In this document: positions 24,886 through 33,445 of the stretch, one piece after another
Position numbering within the stretch: position 1 is the stretch's first letter
Layout: each line of letters begins with the position of its first letter
Assembly: GCF_947488025.1 (NCBI RefSeq)
Contig: NZ_CANKYS010000001.1
Coordinates: 310,001-374,000, forward strand
Length of the DNA: 64,000 nucleotides
Reading direction: 5' to 3'
Source of the DNA: an uncultured Nocardioides sp.
GTDB lineage: Bacteria; Actinomycetota; Actinomycetes; Propionibacteriales; Nocardioidaceae
Translations under genes and position numbers: made by a program
The notes under the pieces: model-generated
What the model saw: only the letters and a program-made list of their open reading frames with translations
Database searches by the model: none
What the model was told of the DNA's origin: nothing

Positions 24886-27036
24886 ATGCACCGACAGATC
24901 GCTGGAACCCTCACGGGACGGGTCACCAAGTGGGTCGTGCTCGCCGTGGCGGTGGTCATCACCGGCTTCATGGGGATGTTCTCGACCCAGCTCGCCGACG
25001 TCCAGAACAACGAGGCCTCCTCGTGGCTGCCGGAGTCGGCCGAGTCCACCCAGGTGCTCGAGGAGCTGTCGCAGTCGGTCGACCCCAACGACATCCCGAC
25101 GCTGGTGGTCTACCACCGCGACGGTGGCCTGACCGACGAGGACCTCGCCCAGATGGAGGCCGACGGGCCGGAGATCGCCGAGCTCGACGGCGTCACCGCC
25201 GAAGGCGTGCTCACGCCCGCGGCTGCCGAGGCCGCCGCCGCCCAGGGCGCCCCGGTCCCGACGCTGGTCTCCGACGACGGCCAGGTCGCCTACCTCTACT
25301 TCGTGCTCAACTTCGGCGCCGACGGGTGGAACGCCATCCCCGACGCCGCCGACGAGATCCGCGACATCGCGGAGCTGGACGGCGGCGAGGTGCACCTGGC
25401 GGGGTTCGGTGGGCAGGCGGCCGACTCGGCCGAGGCGTTCGAGGGCATCGACACGAATCTGGTCTTCGCCACGCTCGCCGTCGTGATCGTCATCCTGCTC
25501 TTCACCTACCGCAGTCCGGTGCTGTGGATGCTGCCGATCATCTGCGCCGTCGTCGCCAACACCGTCGCCACCGGTCTGGTCTACCTGCTGGCGAAGCACG
25601 CCGGCCTGACGGTCAACGGCCAGAGCCAGGCGATCCTCAGCATCCTCGTGATCGGGGCGGGCACCGACTACGCCCTGCTGCTCGTCGCGCGCTACCGCGA
25701 GGAGCTGCGCCGCCACGCCGACCGCCACGACGCGATGGCCTTCGCGCTGCACCGCGCGGCGCCGGCGATCTTCGCCAGCGCGGCCACGGTCGCGGTCGGC
25801 ATGCTCTGCCTGTCCTTCGCCGAGCTCAACTCCACCGCCGGCCTCGGTCCGGTCGCCGCCATCGGCGTCGGGGTGACCATGCTGGTGATGCTCACGCTGC
25901 TGCCCGCCCTGCTCGTGATCTGCGGGCGCTGGGTCTTCTGGCCCAAGCGTCCCGGCTTCGGCAGCCCGGAGCCGACCGCCGACGGCCTCTGGGCCGGGGT
26001 CGGCCGCCGGATCAGCCACCGCCCGCGCCGGGTGTGGGTGACCACGACCGGGTTGCTGCTGCTCGCCTGCCTCGGGCTCTTCAGCCTCGACACCTCCGGG
26101 CTCGCGACCGAGGACACCTACACGAAGGAGTTCGACTCCATCAAGGGGCAGAAGCTGCTCGAGGAGCACGGCCTGTCCGACAACTCCAACACCATCCAGG
26201 TCGTCACCGCCGCCGACCTCGCGGACGACGTCGTCACCTCGCTCGACGGGATCGACGGCCTCGGCGAGCCCGGCGAGGTGCAGCCGCTGGCCGACGGGCG
26301 CGCGTGGTTCGAGGCCACGATCGACGCCGACATCTCCTCGACCACCGCCGCCGGCATCGTGGAGTCCTCGCGCGACGCCGTCCATGCGGTCGACGGGGCC
26401 GACGCCCTGGTGGGCGGCGGGTCCGCGTTCTACCTCGACACCAAGACCGCCTCCGTGCGCGACAGCTGGGTGATCATGCCGCTGGTGCTGCTCGTGGTGC
26501 TGCTGATCCTCATCGGCCTGCTCCGCGCACTGCTCGCGCCGCTCATCCTCATCGCCACCGTCGTGCTGTCGTTCGGCGCAGCGCTGGGCATCTCGGCGCT
26601 GCTGTTCGAGTACGTCTTCGGCTTCGCCGGGTCCGATCCAGGGTTCCCGCTCTTCGCGTTCGTGTTCCTCGTGGCGCTCGGCATCGACTACAACATCTTC
26701 CTGATGACCCGGGTGCGGGAGGAGACGGTGCAGCACGGCACCCGCCGGGGCTCGCTCATCGCGCTCGCCTCGACGGGCGGGGTGATCACCTCCGCCGGGG
26801 TCGTCCTGGCCGCGACGTTCCTCGTCCTGGGATCGCTGCCACTGGTGTTCCTCGCCGAGCTCGGCGTGGCCGTCGCCCTCGGCGTCATGCTCGACACGCT
26901 GGTGGTCCGGTCGGTCCTGGTGACGGCGCTCAACCTCGACCTGGGCGGCAAGATCTGGTGGCCCAGCAAGCTCGACCGCGAGGACGCCCCGCTCACCGCT
27001 GCGGAGGCGGAGGCCCCCTTGGAGACGGTGCACTAG
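24886..27036 (+). CDS. MMPL-family RND transporter
   Basis: 716 aa. The order is a TM helix near residue 20, a periplasmic loop, TM helices about 187-350 including GAGTDYALLLVARYREELRR, a second periplasmic loop about 380-520, and five or six TM helices with ALGIDYNIFLMTRVREE. The two GxDY motifs are the proton-relay Asp-Tyr pairs of MmpL proteins. Family members export lipids, siderophores or drugs by proton antiport. There is no MmpS or regulator next to it, so the substrate is unknown. GGGGAG precedes the ATG by 1-2 nt and GACT lies upstream, so the mode of initiation is unclear. Confidence 0.9.
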   Translation: MHRQIAGTLTGRVTKWVVLAVAVVITGFMGMFSTQLADVQNNEASSWLPESAESTQVLEELSQSVDPNDIPTLVVYHRDGGLTDEDLAQMEADGPEIAELDGVTAEGVLTPAAAEAAAAQGAPVPTLVSDDGQVAYLYFVLNFGADGWNAIPDAADEIRDIAELDGGEVHLAGFGGQAADSAEAFEGIDTNLVFATLAVVIVILLFTYRSPVLWMLPIICAVVANTVATGLVYLLAKHAGLTVNGQSQAILSILVIGAGTDYALLLVARYREELRRHADRHDAMAFALHRAAPAIFASAATVAVGMLCLSFAELNSTAGLGPVAAIGVGVTMLVMLTLLPALLVICGRWVFWPKRPGFGSPEPTADGLWAGVGRRISHRPRRVWVTTTGLLLLACLGLFSLDTSGLATEDTYTKEFDSIKGQKLLEEHGLSDNSNTIQVVTAADLADDVVTSLDGIDGLGEPGEVQPLADGRAWFEATIDADISSTTAAGIVESSRDAVHAVDGADALVGGGSAFYLDTKTASVRDSWVIMPLVLLVVLLILIGLLRALLAPLILIATVVLSFGAALGISALLFEYVFGFAGSDPGFPLFAFVFLVALGIDYNIFLMTRVREETVQHGTRRGSLIALASTGGVITSAGVVLAATFLVLGSLPLVFLAELGVAVALGVMLDTLVVRSVLVTALNLDLGGKIWWPSKLDREDAPLTAAEAEAPLETVH

Positions 27037-27068
27037 GACCTGCCGGGTCATGCCCGGCACGGCGCGTG

Positions 27069-27121
27069 TGGGGAACGAATCGCAGCACGCACGCCGGTTT
27101 CGGCCTGCGAATGGTTCCCCA
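27069..27121. repeat. Palindromic element 1 (TGGGGAAC...GTTCCCCA)
   Basis: Arms 27069-27085 and 27105-27121 pair at 15 of 17 positions around a 19-nt loop. It lies between two convergent genes and could act as a bidirectional terminator or be a REP-like element. Confidence 0.65.
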
Positions 27122-27131
27122 CCCGGCTCGC

Positions 27132-27184
27132 TGGGGAACCGTCGGCACCTCCAGGGCCTTCCGCGGGGTGCCGTTGGTTCCCCA
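27132..27184. repeat. Palindromic element 2 (TGGGGAACC...GGTTCCCCA)
   Basis: Arms 27132-27149 and 27167-27184 pair at 16 of 18 positions with a 17-nt loop. It has the same 53-bp length and the same TGGGGAAC/GTTCCCCA termini as element 1, 63 bp earlier, but different inner sequence. Confidence 0.65.
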
Positions 27185-27200
27185 CGCGCCCGCCGACGCG

Positions 27201-27974
27201 TCACCGCGACGGCAGCGTCAGGACCTCCGCACCGTCCTCGGTGATGGCGATGGTGTGCTCGCTGTGCGCCGTCAGGCACCCGGTGGCGCTGCGCAGCGTC
27301 CAGCCGTCGTCGTCGGTGACGAGCTCGTCGGTGTCGACCATGATCCACGGCTCGAGCGCGAGCAGCAGCCCCGGACGGAGCTTGTAGCCCCGGCCGGGTC
27401 GGCCGTCGTTGGACACGTGCGGGTCCTGGTGCATGGTCGTGCCGATCCCGTGGCCGCCGAACTGCATGTTGATCGGGTAGCCGGCATCGCCGAGGACCGT
27501 GCCGATCGCGTGCGACAGGTCGCCGATGCGGGCGCCGGGACCGGCGGCGGCGATGCCCGCGGCCAGCGCGCGCTGGGTGGTCTCGATCAGCTCGACGCTC
27601 CCGGCCGGGCGGCTCTCCCCCACCACGAAGCTGATCGCGGAGTCAGCGGCCACCCCGTCGAGGCGGACCGCGAGGTCGAGGGTGAGCAGGTCGCCGTCGG
27701 CGAGCCGCTGGTCGCGCGGGCGACCGTGCAGCACCGCGTCGTTGACCGCCGTGCAGACGTAGTGGCCGAAGGGCCCGCGACCGAAGGACGGGGCGTAGTC
27801 GACGTAGCAGGACTCGGCGCCGGCCTCGCGGATCATCTCGGCCGTCCAGCGGTCGAGGTCGAGCAGGTTGGTGCCGACCTCGCTGCGCGAGCGCAGCGTC
27901 TGCAGGATGTCGGCGACGAGGGCGCCGGTCCGGCGGGCGCGGTCGACCTGGGCGGGGTTGAGGATCTCGATCAT
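27201..27974 (-). CDS. map: Type I methionine aminopeptidase
   Basis: 257 aa pita-bread peptidase that removes the initiator Met from nascent proteins. All five metal ligands are visible: Asp in LTLDLAV, Asp in VAADSAIS, His in GGHGIGTTMHQDP, Glu in LALEPWIM and Glu in AHSEHTIAI. There is no N-terminal zinc-finger extension, so it is the short bacterial form. It starts at ATG 27972-27974, 10 nt after the lipoprotein stop, and is probably co-transcribed with it. Actinobacteria usually carry a second map beside the ribosomal operon, so this may be an accessory copy. Confidence 0.93.
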   Translation of the reverse strand: MIEILNPAQVDRARRTGALVADILQTLRSRSEVGTNLLDLDRWTAEMIREAGAESCYVDYAPSFGRGPFGHYVCTAVNDAVLHGRPRDQRLADGDLLTLDLAVRLDGVAADSAISFVVGESRPAGSVELIETTQRALAAGIAAAGPGARIGDLSHAIGTVLGDAGYPINMQFGGHGIGTTMHQDPHVSNDGRPGRGYKLRPGLLLALEPWIMVDTDELVTDDDGWTLRSATGCLTAHSEHTIAITEDGAEVLTLPSR

Positions 27975-27984
27975 CGCGGGCTCA

Positions 27985-28686
27985 TCATCTCAGGCCCAGA
28001 CTCGCACACCGCTTGCGCGTGGAACCGCTGCACAGGTCGTCGAGGGTCAGGATGCCCTCCGCGACGAGCACCGAGGTGAGGGTGTCCACGGTGACCTCTT
28101 TGTCGCTGTAGAGCCAGGACTCGACGCCGTCGACGTCCACGCCGCCCTCGACGGGGTTGTCGGCGAGGTAGGCCACGGCCAGGTCGGCCGCCCGGTCGCT
28201 CATGTCGCCGGTCGGGACGTAGGTCATCGACTTCTCCTTCCCCATGACGACGTCGCGGGCGGCCTCCACGTCGGAGCCGGACCGGCCGGTCGGCACGCCG
28301 CTCTCGAGGCCGACGAAGCGGTCGGAGCCCGGGACGAGCTCACCGAGCGAGATCACCGGCAGGTCGCCCCCGGTGAGCGTCCCGAGGTCGTCGGGGTCGA
28401 CCGCCACCACGACGACGACGTCCGCCGAGTCCGCCTCGGCCTGGCGGGCCTGGCTCTTCTGGGCGGCGGCGTCGCCCTCGGCGTCGTACACCCGCACGCG
28501 GCACTCGTCGCACGTCGACTCGACGCGATCGGTCAGCCGCTCGACGTCGACCACCCGGGACGAGGCGTCATCGGTGTCGGCGACGAGGACCGCGATCGTC
28601 GGCTCGTCGCCGGCACAGGCCGACAGCAGCGGGGCGACGACGAGGGCGGCGGTGAGGAGTCGGGTGAGGAGGCGGGCGCGGAGCAT
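27985..28686 (-). CDS. Short XylF-like lipoprotein lacking the central ligand-binding region
   Basis: 233 aa with a good lipobox (LLSAC, Cys24). Residues 28-115 follow the first lobe of a XylF-type sugar-binding protein (TIAVLVADTDDASS, CDECRVRVYDAEGDAAAQKSQ, ADVVVVVAVDP, LPVISLGELV). Residues 155-233 match the extreme C-terminus of the same family (MTYVPTGDMSDRAADLAVAYL, EVTVDTLTSVLVAEGILTLDDLC). The intact neighbour at 32144-33244 has about 130 extra residues between these blocks. TAACCT (28694-28699) gives it its own leaderless promoter. It is likely not a classical sugar binder. Confidence 0.75.
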   Translation of the reverse strand: MLRARLLTRLLTAALVVAPLLSACAGDEPTIAVLVADTDDASSRVVDVERLTDRVESTCDECRVRVYDAEGDAAAQKSQARQAEADSADVVVVVAVDPDDLGTLTGGDLPVISLGELVPGSDRFVGLESGVPTGRSGSDVEAARDVVMGKEKSMTYVPTGDMSDRAADLAVAYLADNPVEGGVDVDGVESWLYSDKEVTVDTLTSVLVAEGILTLDDLCSGSTRKRCASLGLR

Positions 28687-28737
28687 CCCGAGGAGGTTAT
28701 CGGCTCGAGGTGCCGGGCACGGCCTCGGCGCGGCCGC

Positions 28738-29970
28738 TCATCCGGCCAGGCGCGTGCCGACGCCGACCAGCGCCGTGCCGAGGGCGGCCACCGGGTCGAC
28801 GAACAGCGGCTCGAGGGCGATCTCCGCGGCGCCCAGCAAGGAGGAGTCCGAGCCGAGCCCGGGCAGGGTCAGCGTCACCGACTCGAGCGGCGCGGGCAGC
28901 GCACCGTCGGCGAGCCCGGCCTCCACCTCGGGACCGACCAGCGCGTAGAGGGAGCGGAAGTAGCCGCCAAGCACGACCTGGCGGGGGTTGAACACGTTGA
29001 CGATGCTGGCGAGCCCGTGGCCCAGGGCGGTCCCGGTGTCGCGGAGCGCCGCCGACGGCTCACCGAACCCGGCGAGCACCTCGTCGAGCTGGGCGACCTT
29101 GTCGGTCGGGCAGTGGATGGCCTCGGCGATGGCGTGGGCGCCGACCTCGGTCTCCCAGCAACCCCGGTTGCCGCAGTGGCACTCGCGGCCGGCCGGGTTG
29201 AAGCGCAGGTGGCCCACCTCGCCGGCGTAGCCCCCGGCGCCCTCGAGCCGGACGCCACCGGTGATGACGCCCGCTCCGACGCCGACGTTGCCGGAGACGT
29301 AGATGAGGTCGTCGACCCCGACGGCCACCCCGCGCACGTGCTCGGCGAGCGCGCCCAGGTCGGCGTCGTTGGCGATGGACACCGGCACGTCGAGGCCGAG
29401 AGCGGCCAGGACGATCCCGCCGAACGACACGTCGTGCCACTCGAGGTTGGGGGCGAGGCGGATCAGGCCGTCGCTGCTGCGCACCAGGCCGGGGACGCTG
29501 ATCCCGATGCCGACCAGCTGGGCGGCGTCGGGGACACCCTCCACGACGCAGCGGATCAGCCCGGCGACGGCGGCTCCCACCTGCCACGCCTCGCCGTCGC
29601 TGCGCACGGGCGCCTCCGCCCGCCTCAGCACACGTCCACCGAGGCCGACCCGGGCCACCACGGCGCGGTCGACCCCGAGGTCGACCGCGACGACGAACGG
29701 CCCCCGCTCGGCGACGCGGACGCCCGCCGACGGACGACCGGCGCCCTGCCGCGGGGCACCCTCGACCGGGAGCGCACGCTCGGTGATGCCCAGCGCCTCC
29801 AGCTCGTTGACCAGCGCGGCGATGGTGCTGCGGTTGAGGCCCATGAGGCCGGTCAGCTCGGCGCGCGAGATCTGACCGGCTCCGTGGACGTGCCGCAGCA
29901 CGGTCCCGAGGTTGTGGCGACGCGCGAGCTCCTGGTTGGTCCCCAGGCCCGGGCGCCGACGGGTGGTCAT
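28738..29970 (-). CDS. ROK-family transcriptional regulator
   Basis: 410 aa. The N-terminal winged helix (HNLGTVLRHVHGAGQISRAELTGLMGLNRSTIAALVNELEALGI) is fused to a ROK kinase-like domain with the zinc motif CHCGNRGCWETEVG (H/C ligands) and IANDADLGALAEH. ROK repressors of the XylR/NagC type sense sugars. The ATG lies 8 nt after the stop of the ABC permease, so it is the last gene of the sugar ABC operon it presumably controls. The GDPD- and map-side genes have separate promoters. Confidence 0.9.
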   Translation of the reverse strand: MTTRRRPGLGTNQELARRHNLGTVLRHVHGAGQISRAELTGLMGLNRSTIAALVNELEALGITERALPVEGAPRQGAGRPSAGVRVAERGPFVVAVDLGVDRAVVARVGLGGRVLRRAEAPVRSDGEAWQVGAAVAGLIRCVVEGVPDAAQLVGIGISVPGLVRSSDGLIRLAPNLEWHDVSFGGIVLAALGLDVPVSIANDADLGALAEHVRGVAVGVDDLIYVSGNVGVGAGVITGGVRLEGAGGYAGEVGHLRFNPAGRECHCGNRGCWETEVGAHAIAEAIHCPTDKVAQLDEVLAGFGEPSAALRDTGTALGHGLASIVNVFNPRQVVLGGYFRSLYALVGPEVEAGLADGALPAPLESVTLTLPGLGSDSSLLGAAEIALEPLFVDPVAALGTALVGVGTRLAG

Positions 29971-29978
29971 TCCGGTCC

Positions 29979-31259
29979 CTACACGCCAGCGGAGGAACGG
30001 CGGCGCCGCGAGATGGCGTCGACGCTCGCGGCGAGCAGCAGCACACCGCCGGTGACGAGGAAGTTGATGTAGCTCGCCTGGTTGAGCAGGCCCAGGCCGT
30101 TGGGGATGGTCGCGATCACCAGGCCGCCGATCACGGCGTCGAGGGCGCGGCCCCGGCCGCCGAAGAGGCTGGTGCCGCCGATGACCGCGGCGCCGACGGC
30201 GTAGAGCAGCTCGTTGCCGCCACCGGAGCCCGGCGAGACCTTGCCGGTGTAGGACGCCGCGAGCAGTCCGCTGATCGCGGCCATGCTCGAGCAGATGACG
30301 AAGGCCATGATCCGCACGCGCTTGACGTTGATTCCGGCACGCCGCGCCGCCTCCGCGTTGCCGCCGACGGCGTAGAGGTGGCGGCCGAAGCGGCTCTTGG
30401 TCAGCACGTAGGTCCAGAACAGGAGCAGTGCGATCACGACGGGAGCCACCCACGGGATGCCGCTGATCTCGAACAGCTCCGGGTTGGGCGCGCGGTTGGC
30501 GCTCAGGAGGGCGGTCAGGCCGAGCACGATCACCGCGAGGACGGCGATCTGGATGACGACCAGGCCGAGAGGCTTGTGGACCAGCCCCTTCGCCGAGAGC
30601 GAGCGGTAGCGCCACAGCGAGAGCGCGGCGAAGCCCACCACGATCAGGATCGCCGCGATCCACCCGGCGGTGACCGGGACGTTCTTGATCGACAGTCCAC
30701 GGAGGACCGCGTCGTTGAAGCGGAGCGACCCGCCCGAGCCGATCAGCTTGAGCGGCACCGCCTGCAGGGCGAGGAAGAAGGCGAGGGTGACGACGAAGGA
30801 GGGGATCCCCAGGAATGCGACGAGCGAGCCGATCGCCAGGCCGATCACCGCACCCACGGCGACACCGGCCAGGGTGGCCGCCCACCACGTCCAGTCGTAG
30901 TCGATGAGCATCAGCGCGATGATCGTGGCCGACGCACCGCCCGCGACGCCGGCCGACAGGTCGATCTCGCCGATCAGCAGGACGAAGACGATGCCCATCG
31001 CCAGGACGATGATCGAGCCGGACTGGATGACCAGGTTGGCCATGTTGTAGGTCGTGAGGAACCGGTCGTTGAGGGAGGCGAACACGGCGAAGAGGAAGAC
31101 CAGGCCGAGGATCGCGGGCAGGGAACCCATGTCACCGCCGCGCAGGCGGTTGACGTAGTCACGGGCCGAGTCGCCGATGGTGGCAGCCTGCCGGTTGTCG
31201 TTGTCGAAGCCGCTGGGGGCGGGGCTGGGAACGGATGCGGTGTCGGTGTCAGTAGTCAT
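29979..31259 (-). CDS. Sugar ABC transporter permease, XylH-like
   Basis: 426 aa integral membrane protein of the BPD_transp_2 (ribose/xylose) family, with about ten TM segments. GIVFVLLIGEIDLSAGVAGGASA and LYAVGGNAEAARRAGINVKRVRIMAFVICSSMAAISGLLAAS (the cytoplasmic loop contacting the ATPase) are hallmarks, as are VGAAVIGGTSLFGGRG and GLGLLNQASYINFLVTGGVLLLAASVDAI. It ends RRRRSSAGV. It lies 20 nt after the ATPase stop. With a single permease gene it should act as a homodimer. Confidence 0.92.
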   Translation of the reverse strand: MTTDTDTASVPSPAPSGFDNDNRQAATIGDSARDYVNRLRGGDMGSLPAILGLVFLFAVFASLNDRFLTTYNMANLVIQSGSIIVLAMGIVFVLLIGEIDLSAGVAGGASATIIALMLIDYDWTWWAATLAGVAVGAVIGLAIGSLVAFLGIPSFVVTLAFFLALQAVPLKLIGSGGSLRFNDAVLRGLSIKNVPVTAGWIAAILIVVGFAALSLWRYRSLSAKGLVHKPLGLVVIQIAVLAVIVLGLTALLSANRAPNPELFEISGIPWVAPVVIALLLFWTYVLTKSRFGRHLYAVGGNAEAARRAGINVKRVRIMAFVICSSMAAISGLLAASYTGKVSPGSGGGNELLYAVGAAVIGGTSLFGGRGRALDAVIGGLVIATIPNGLGLLNQASYINFLVTGGVLLLAASVDAISRRRRSSAGV

Positions 31260-31279
31260 GGTGGAGTCTCCGGTCCTTC

Positions 31280-32056
31280 TCAGACGTCCGCGGTCAGGGC
31301 GTTCTCGGCGATGCCGAGGTCCCCGGAACGCCCTGCGGTGATGAGCTCGACGATCTGGCTGTGCGTGACGTCCTTGGCCGGGACGTCGGCCGCCACCCGG
31401 CCGAGGTAGAGCGCGGTGATCCGGTCGGCGACCTCCAGGACGTCACCCATGTTGTGCGAGATCAGCACCACACCCAGGCCACGGTCGGCGAGACGGCGTA
31501 CGAGGTCGAGGACCTGTCGCGTCTGGGCCACACCGAGGGCCGCAGTGGGCTCGTCGAGGAGGACGACCTTGGAGTTCCACAGGACCGCCTTGGCGATGGC
31601 CACGGTCTGACGCTGGCCGCCGGAGAGACTGGCGACGCTCTGGCGCACCGACTTCACGGTGCGCACCGAGAGCGAGGCGAGGGTCTCGCGGGCACGCGTC
31701 TCCATCGTCACCTCGTCGAGGCCGAAGCGGCTGGTCTCCTCGCGCCCGAGGAACATGTTCTCGACGATGTCGAGGTTGTCGCACAGCGCGAGGTCTTGGT
31801 ACACGATCTCGATGCCGAGGGCGGCCACGTCACGCGGGCCGTGCACCTCGACCTTCTTGCCCTCGAAGACGTAGTCCCCGCTGTCGCGGCCGTAGATGCC
31901 GGCGATGATCTTCACGAGGGTGGACTTGCCCGCACCGTTGTCGCCGACGAGCGCGGTGACCTGTCCGGGATAGACGGCGAAGTCGACGTCGTGCAGCACG
32001 TGCACCACCCCGAAGCTCTTGTTGACTCCGCGCAGCTCGAGCAGCGGTTCAGGCAT
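31280..32056 (-). CDS. Sugar ABC transporter ATP-binding protein
   Basis: 258 aa, a single nucleotide-binding domain. Walker A is GDNGAGKSTLVKI, Q-loop VYQDLALCDNLDIVENMFLGRE, signature SLSGGQRQ, Walker B VVLLDEPTAALG and H-loop ISHN. Many sugar ATPases of this class (XylG, RbsA) are tandem two-domain proteins; this is the half-size form that must dimerise. The start is ATG 32056 with GGAG 8-11 nt upstream. A longer frame to 32095 covers the probable operator half-site, so I reject it. Confidence 0.92.
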   Translation of the reverse strand: MPEPLLELRGVNKSFGVVHVLHDVDFAVYPGQVTALVGDNGAGKSTLVKIIAGIYGRDSGDYVFEGKKVEVHGPRDVAALGIEIVYQDLALCDNLDIVENMFLGREETSRFGLDEVTMETRARETLASLSVRTVKSVRQSVASLSGGQRQTVAIAKAVLWNSKVVLLDEPTAALGVAQTRQVLDLVRRLADRGLGVVLISHNMGDVLEVADRITALYLGRVAADVPAKDVTHSQIVELITAGRSGDLGIAENALTADV

Positions 32057-32075
32057 TGACCTACTCCGATCCAGA

Positions 32076-32099
32076 TAATTTGTTGTTCGCGTCACGGAA
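32076..32099. promoter_or_regulatory. Candidate secondary ROK operator
   Basis: The 87-bp gap between the binding-protein and ATPase genes carries TGTTGTTC (32081-32088) in an AT-rich patch. The same octamer occurs in the strong palindrome upstream of the binding protein (33305-33312). It would allow ROK control of the ATPase-permease-regulator part separately. Confidence 0.4.
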
Positions 32100-32143
32100 C
32101 GGCGTCCGGGTCACCGACCCGGACACCGCTCCGTGCCAGGCGA

Positions 32144-33244
32144 TCAGGAGATGCCGGCCTCGGCGCACAGGTCGGCGAACTCGCCGGTGCACACGTCCTC
32201 GGCCTTCTGGCCACCGTCCTCGATCACGTCACCGACGTTGTCCTTGGTGATGGCCTGCGGCTCGAGCAGGATCGACGGCACGTCGCGGCCACCCTCGGTG
32301 TCCTCGGTCACGCCGGTCGTCTCGGCGTCCTCGCCGTTGACGAGCGCGATCGCGGCGTCGGCCAGCGCCTCGGCCTCCTGCGTGGCGGACTTGTAGACCG
32401 TCATGCACTGGGTGCCGGCGAGCACGTTCTGCAGGCCCTCGACCGTCGCGTCCTGGCCGGTGACCGGGACCTTGCCGGCCTGGCCGTTGCCCTCGAGGAT
32501 GCTGATCGCGGCACCGCCGAGACCGTCGTTGGCCGCGAGGACCCCGTCGACCTTGCCGTCGGCAGCGGTGTAGAGCTGCTGGAAGATCGTGGCGGCCTCC
32601 TCGTTGTCCCAGTCCGGGACGGCCTGCTCACCGACGACCGTGTAGTTGCTCATCTCGTCGAGCACGCTGTGCGCACCCTCGGCGAAGAGCGTGGCGTTGT
32701 TGTCGGTGGGCGAGCCGTTGAGGAAGACGATGTTGGCCTTCTTGTCGCCGAGGCAGTCCGCGAGGCCCTGGCCCTGCAGCTCACCCACGACGGTGTTGTC
32801 GAACGACACGTAGTACTCCGCCGACCCGCCGAGGGTGAGTCGGTCGTAGTCGATGGTCGCGACGCCCTGGGAGCCCGCCTTCTCCTGGATGGCGGCACCC
32901 GACTCGGAGTCGAGGTTGACGATCGCGAGGACCGTCACGCCGTTGCCGATCATGGTGTCGGCGATCTGGGTCATCCGCTCCGCGTCACCCTCGGCGTTCT
33001 GGATGTCGTACTCGACACCCGCCTCGTCGAAGGCCGCCTCGAGGGCCGGGCGGTCCGCGCTCTCCCAGCGCACCGAGGACTCGGTGTCGGGGAGGATGAC
33101 GCCGATCTTGCCCGTGGCCTCGCTCCCGCTGTCGGAGCCGCTGCCGGAGTCACCGGAGTCACTGCTGTCGTCGCTGCCGCAGGCGGTCAGCGCCATCGAG
33201 AGGCCGAGCAGGGGGACCAGGACCAAACTGTGCTTGCGCTTCAC
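32144..33244 (-). CDS. Sugar ABC transporter substrate-binding lipoprotein, XylF-like
   Basis: 366 aa. The signal peptide ends in LTAC (lipobox, Cys22), followed by a Ser/Asp/Gly-rich tether of about 22 residues. The periplasmic-binding fold is complete: IGVILPDTESSVRWESADRPALEAAF, NLDSESGAAIQEKAGSQGVATIDYDRL, YYVSFDNTVVGELQGQGL, VDGVLAANDGLGGAAISIL, GQDATVEGLQNVLAGTQCMTVYKS and ITKDNVGDVIEDG. These are characteristic of D-xylose/multiple-sugar binding proteins. The GTG start has AGGAGG upstream. First gene of the ABC-ROK operon. Confidence 0.93.
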   Translation of the reverse strand: MKRKHSLVLVPLLGLSMALTACGSDDSSDSGDSGSGSDSGSEATGKIGVILPDTESSVRWESADRPALEAAFDEAGVEYDIQNAEGDAERMTQIADTMIGNGVTVLAIVNLDSESGAAIQEKAGSQGVATIDYDRLTLGGSAEYYVSFDNTVVGELQGQGLADCLGDKKANIVFLNGSPTDNNATLFAEGAHSVLDEMSNYTVVGEQAVPDWDNEEAATIFQQLYTAADGKVDGVLAANDGLGGAAISILEGNGQAGKVPVTGQDATVEGLQNVLAGTQCMTVYKSATQEAEALADAAIALVNGEDAETTGVTEDTEGGRDVPSILLEPQAITKDNVGDVIEDGGQKAEDVCTGEFADLCAEAGIS

Positions 33245-33301
33245 GCGAACCGCCTCCTAGCGATCTGTCGTACGGCTGCCGCTGAGCGCGGAGGCGCGTA
33301 C

Positions 33302-33324
33302 ATATGTTGTTCCACGCAACATAT
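33302..33324. promoter_or_regulatory. AT-rich 8-bp inverted repeat, probable ROK operator
   Basis: ATATGTTG (33302-33309) and CAACATAT (33317-33324) are exact complements separated by TTCCACG. It is one of the few AT-rich tracts in the window and lies 57 bp upstream of the sugar-binding protein start. Position and symmetry fit the XylR/ROK repressor encoded at the end of the same operon. Confidence 0.6.
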
Positions 33325-33433
33325 ATGGGGTGACCACCGTCACGTCCAGACCGTCGCGGTGCCTGTTGCCGGTTCGTTACCAAAACGGCCGACGAGGCCC
33401 CTGTGGACTGGACCACCGGTCCGTCGTGAGGGC

Positions 33434-33439
33434 TAGCGT
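33434..33439 (+). promoter_or_regulatory. -10 element TAGCGT of the malate synthase gene
   Basis: TAGCGT is followed by GGCGCC and then the ATG at 33446, so the transcript is probably leaderless. Confidence 0.5.
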
Positions 33440-33445
33440 GGCGCC

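Noticed and set aside
24109..27348. 1079-codon minus frame opposite the MMPL gene
   Set aside because: Repetitive acidic/Arg composition without domains; MMPL is supported by TM and GxDY motifs.
27868..30072. 734-codon plus frame over the ROK and lipoprotein genes
   Set aside because: Antisense shadow of ROK and XylF-like genes.
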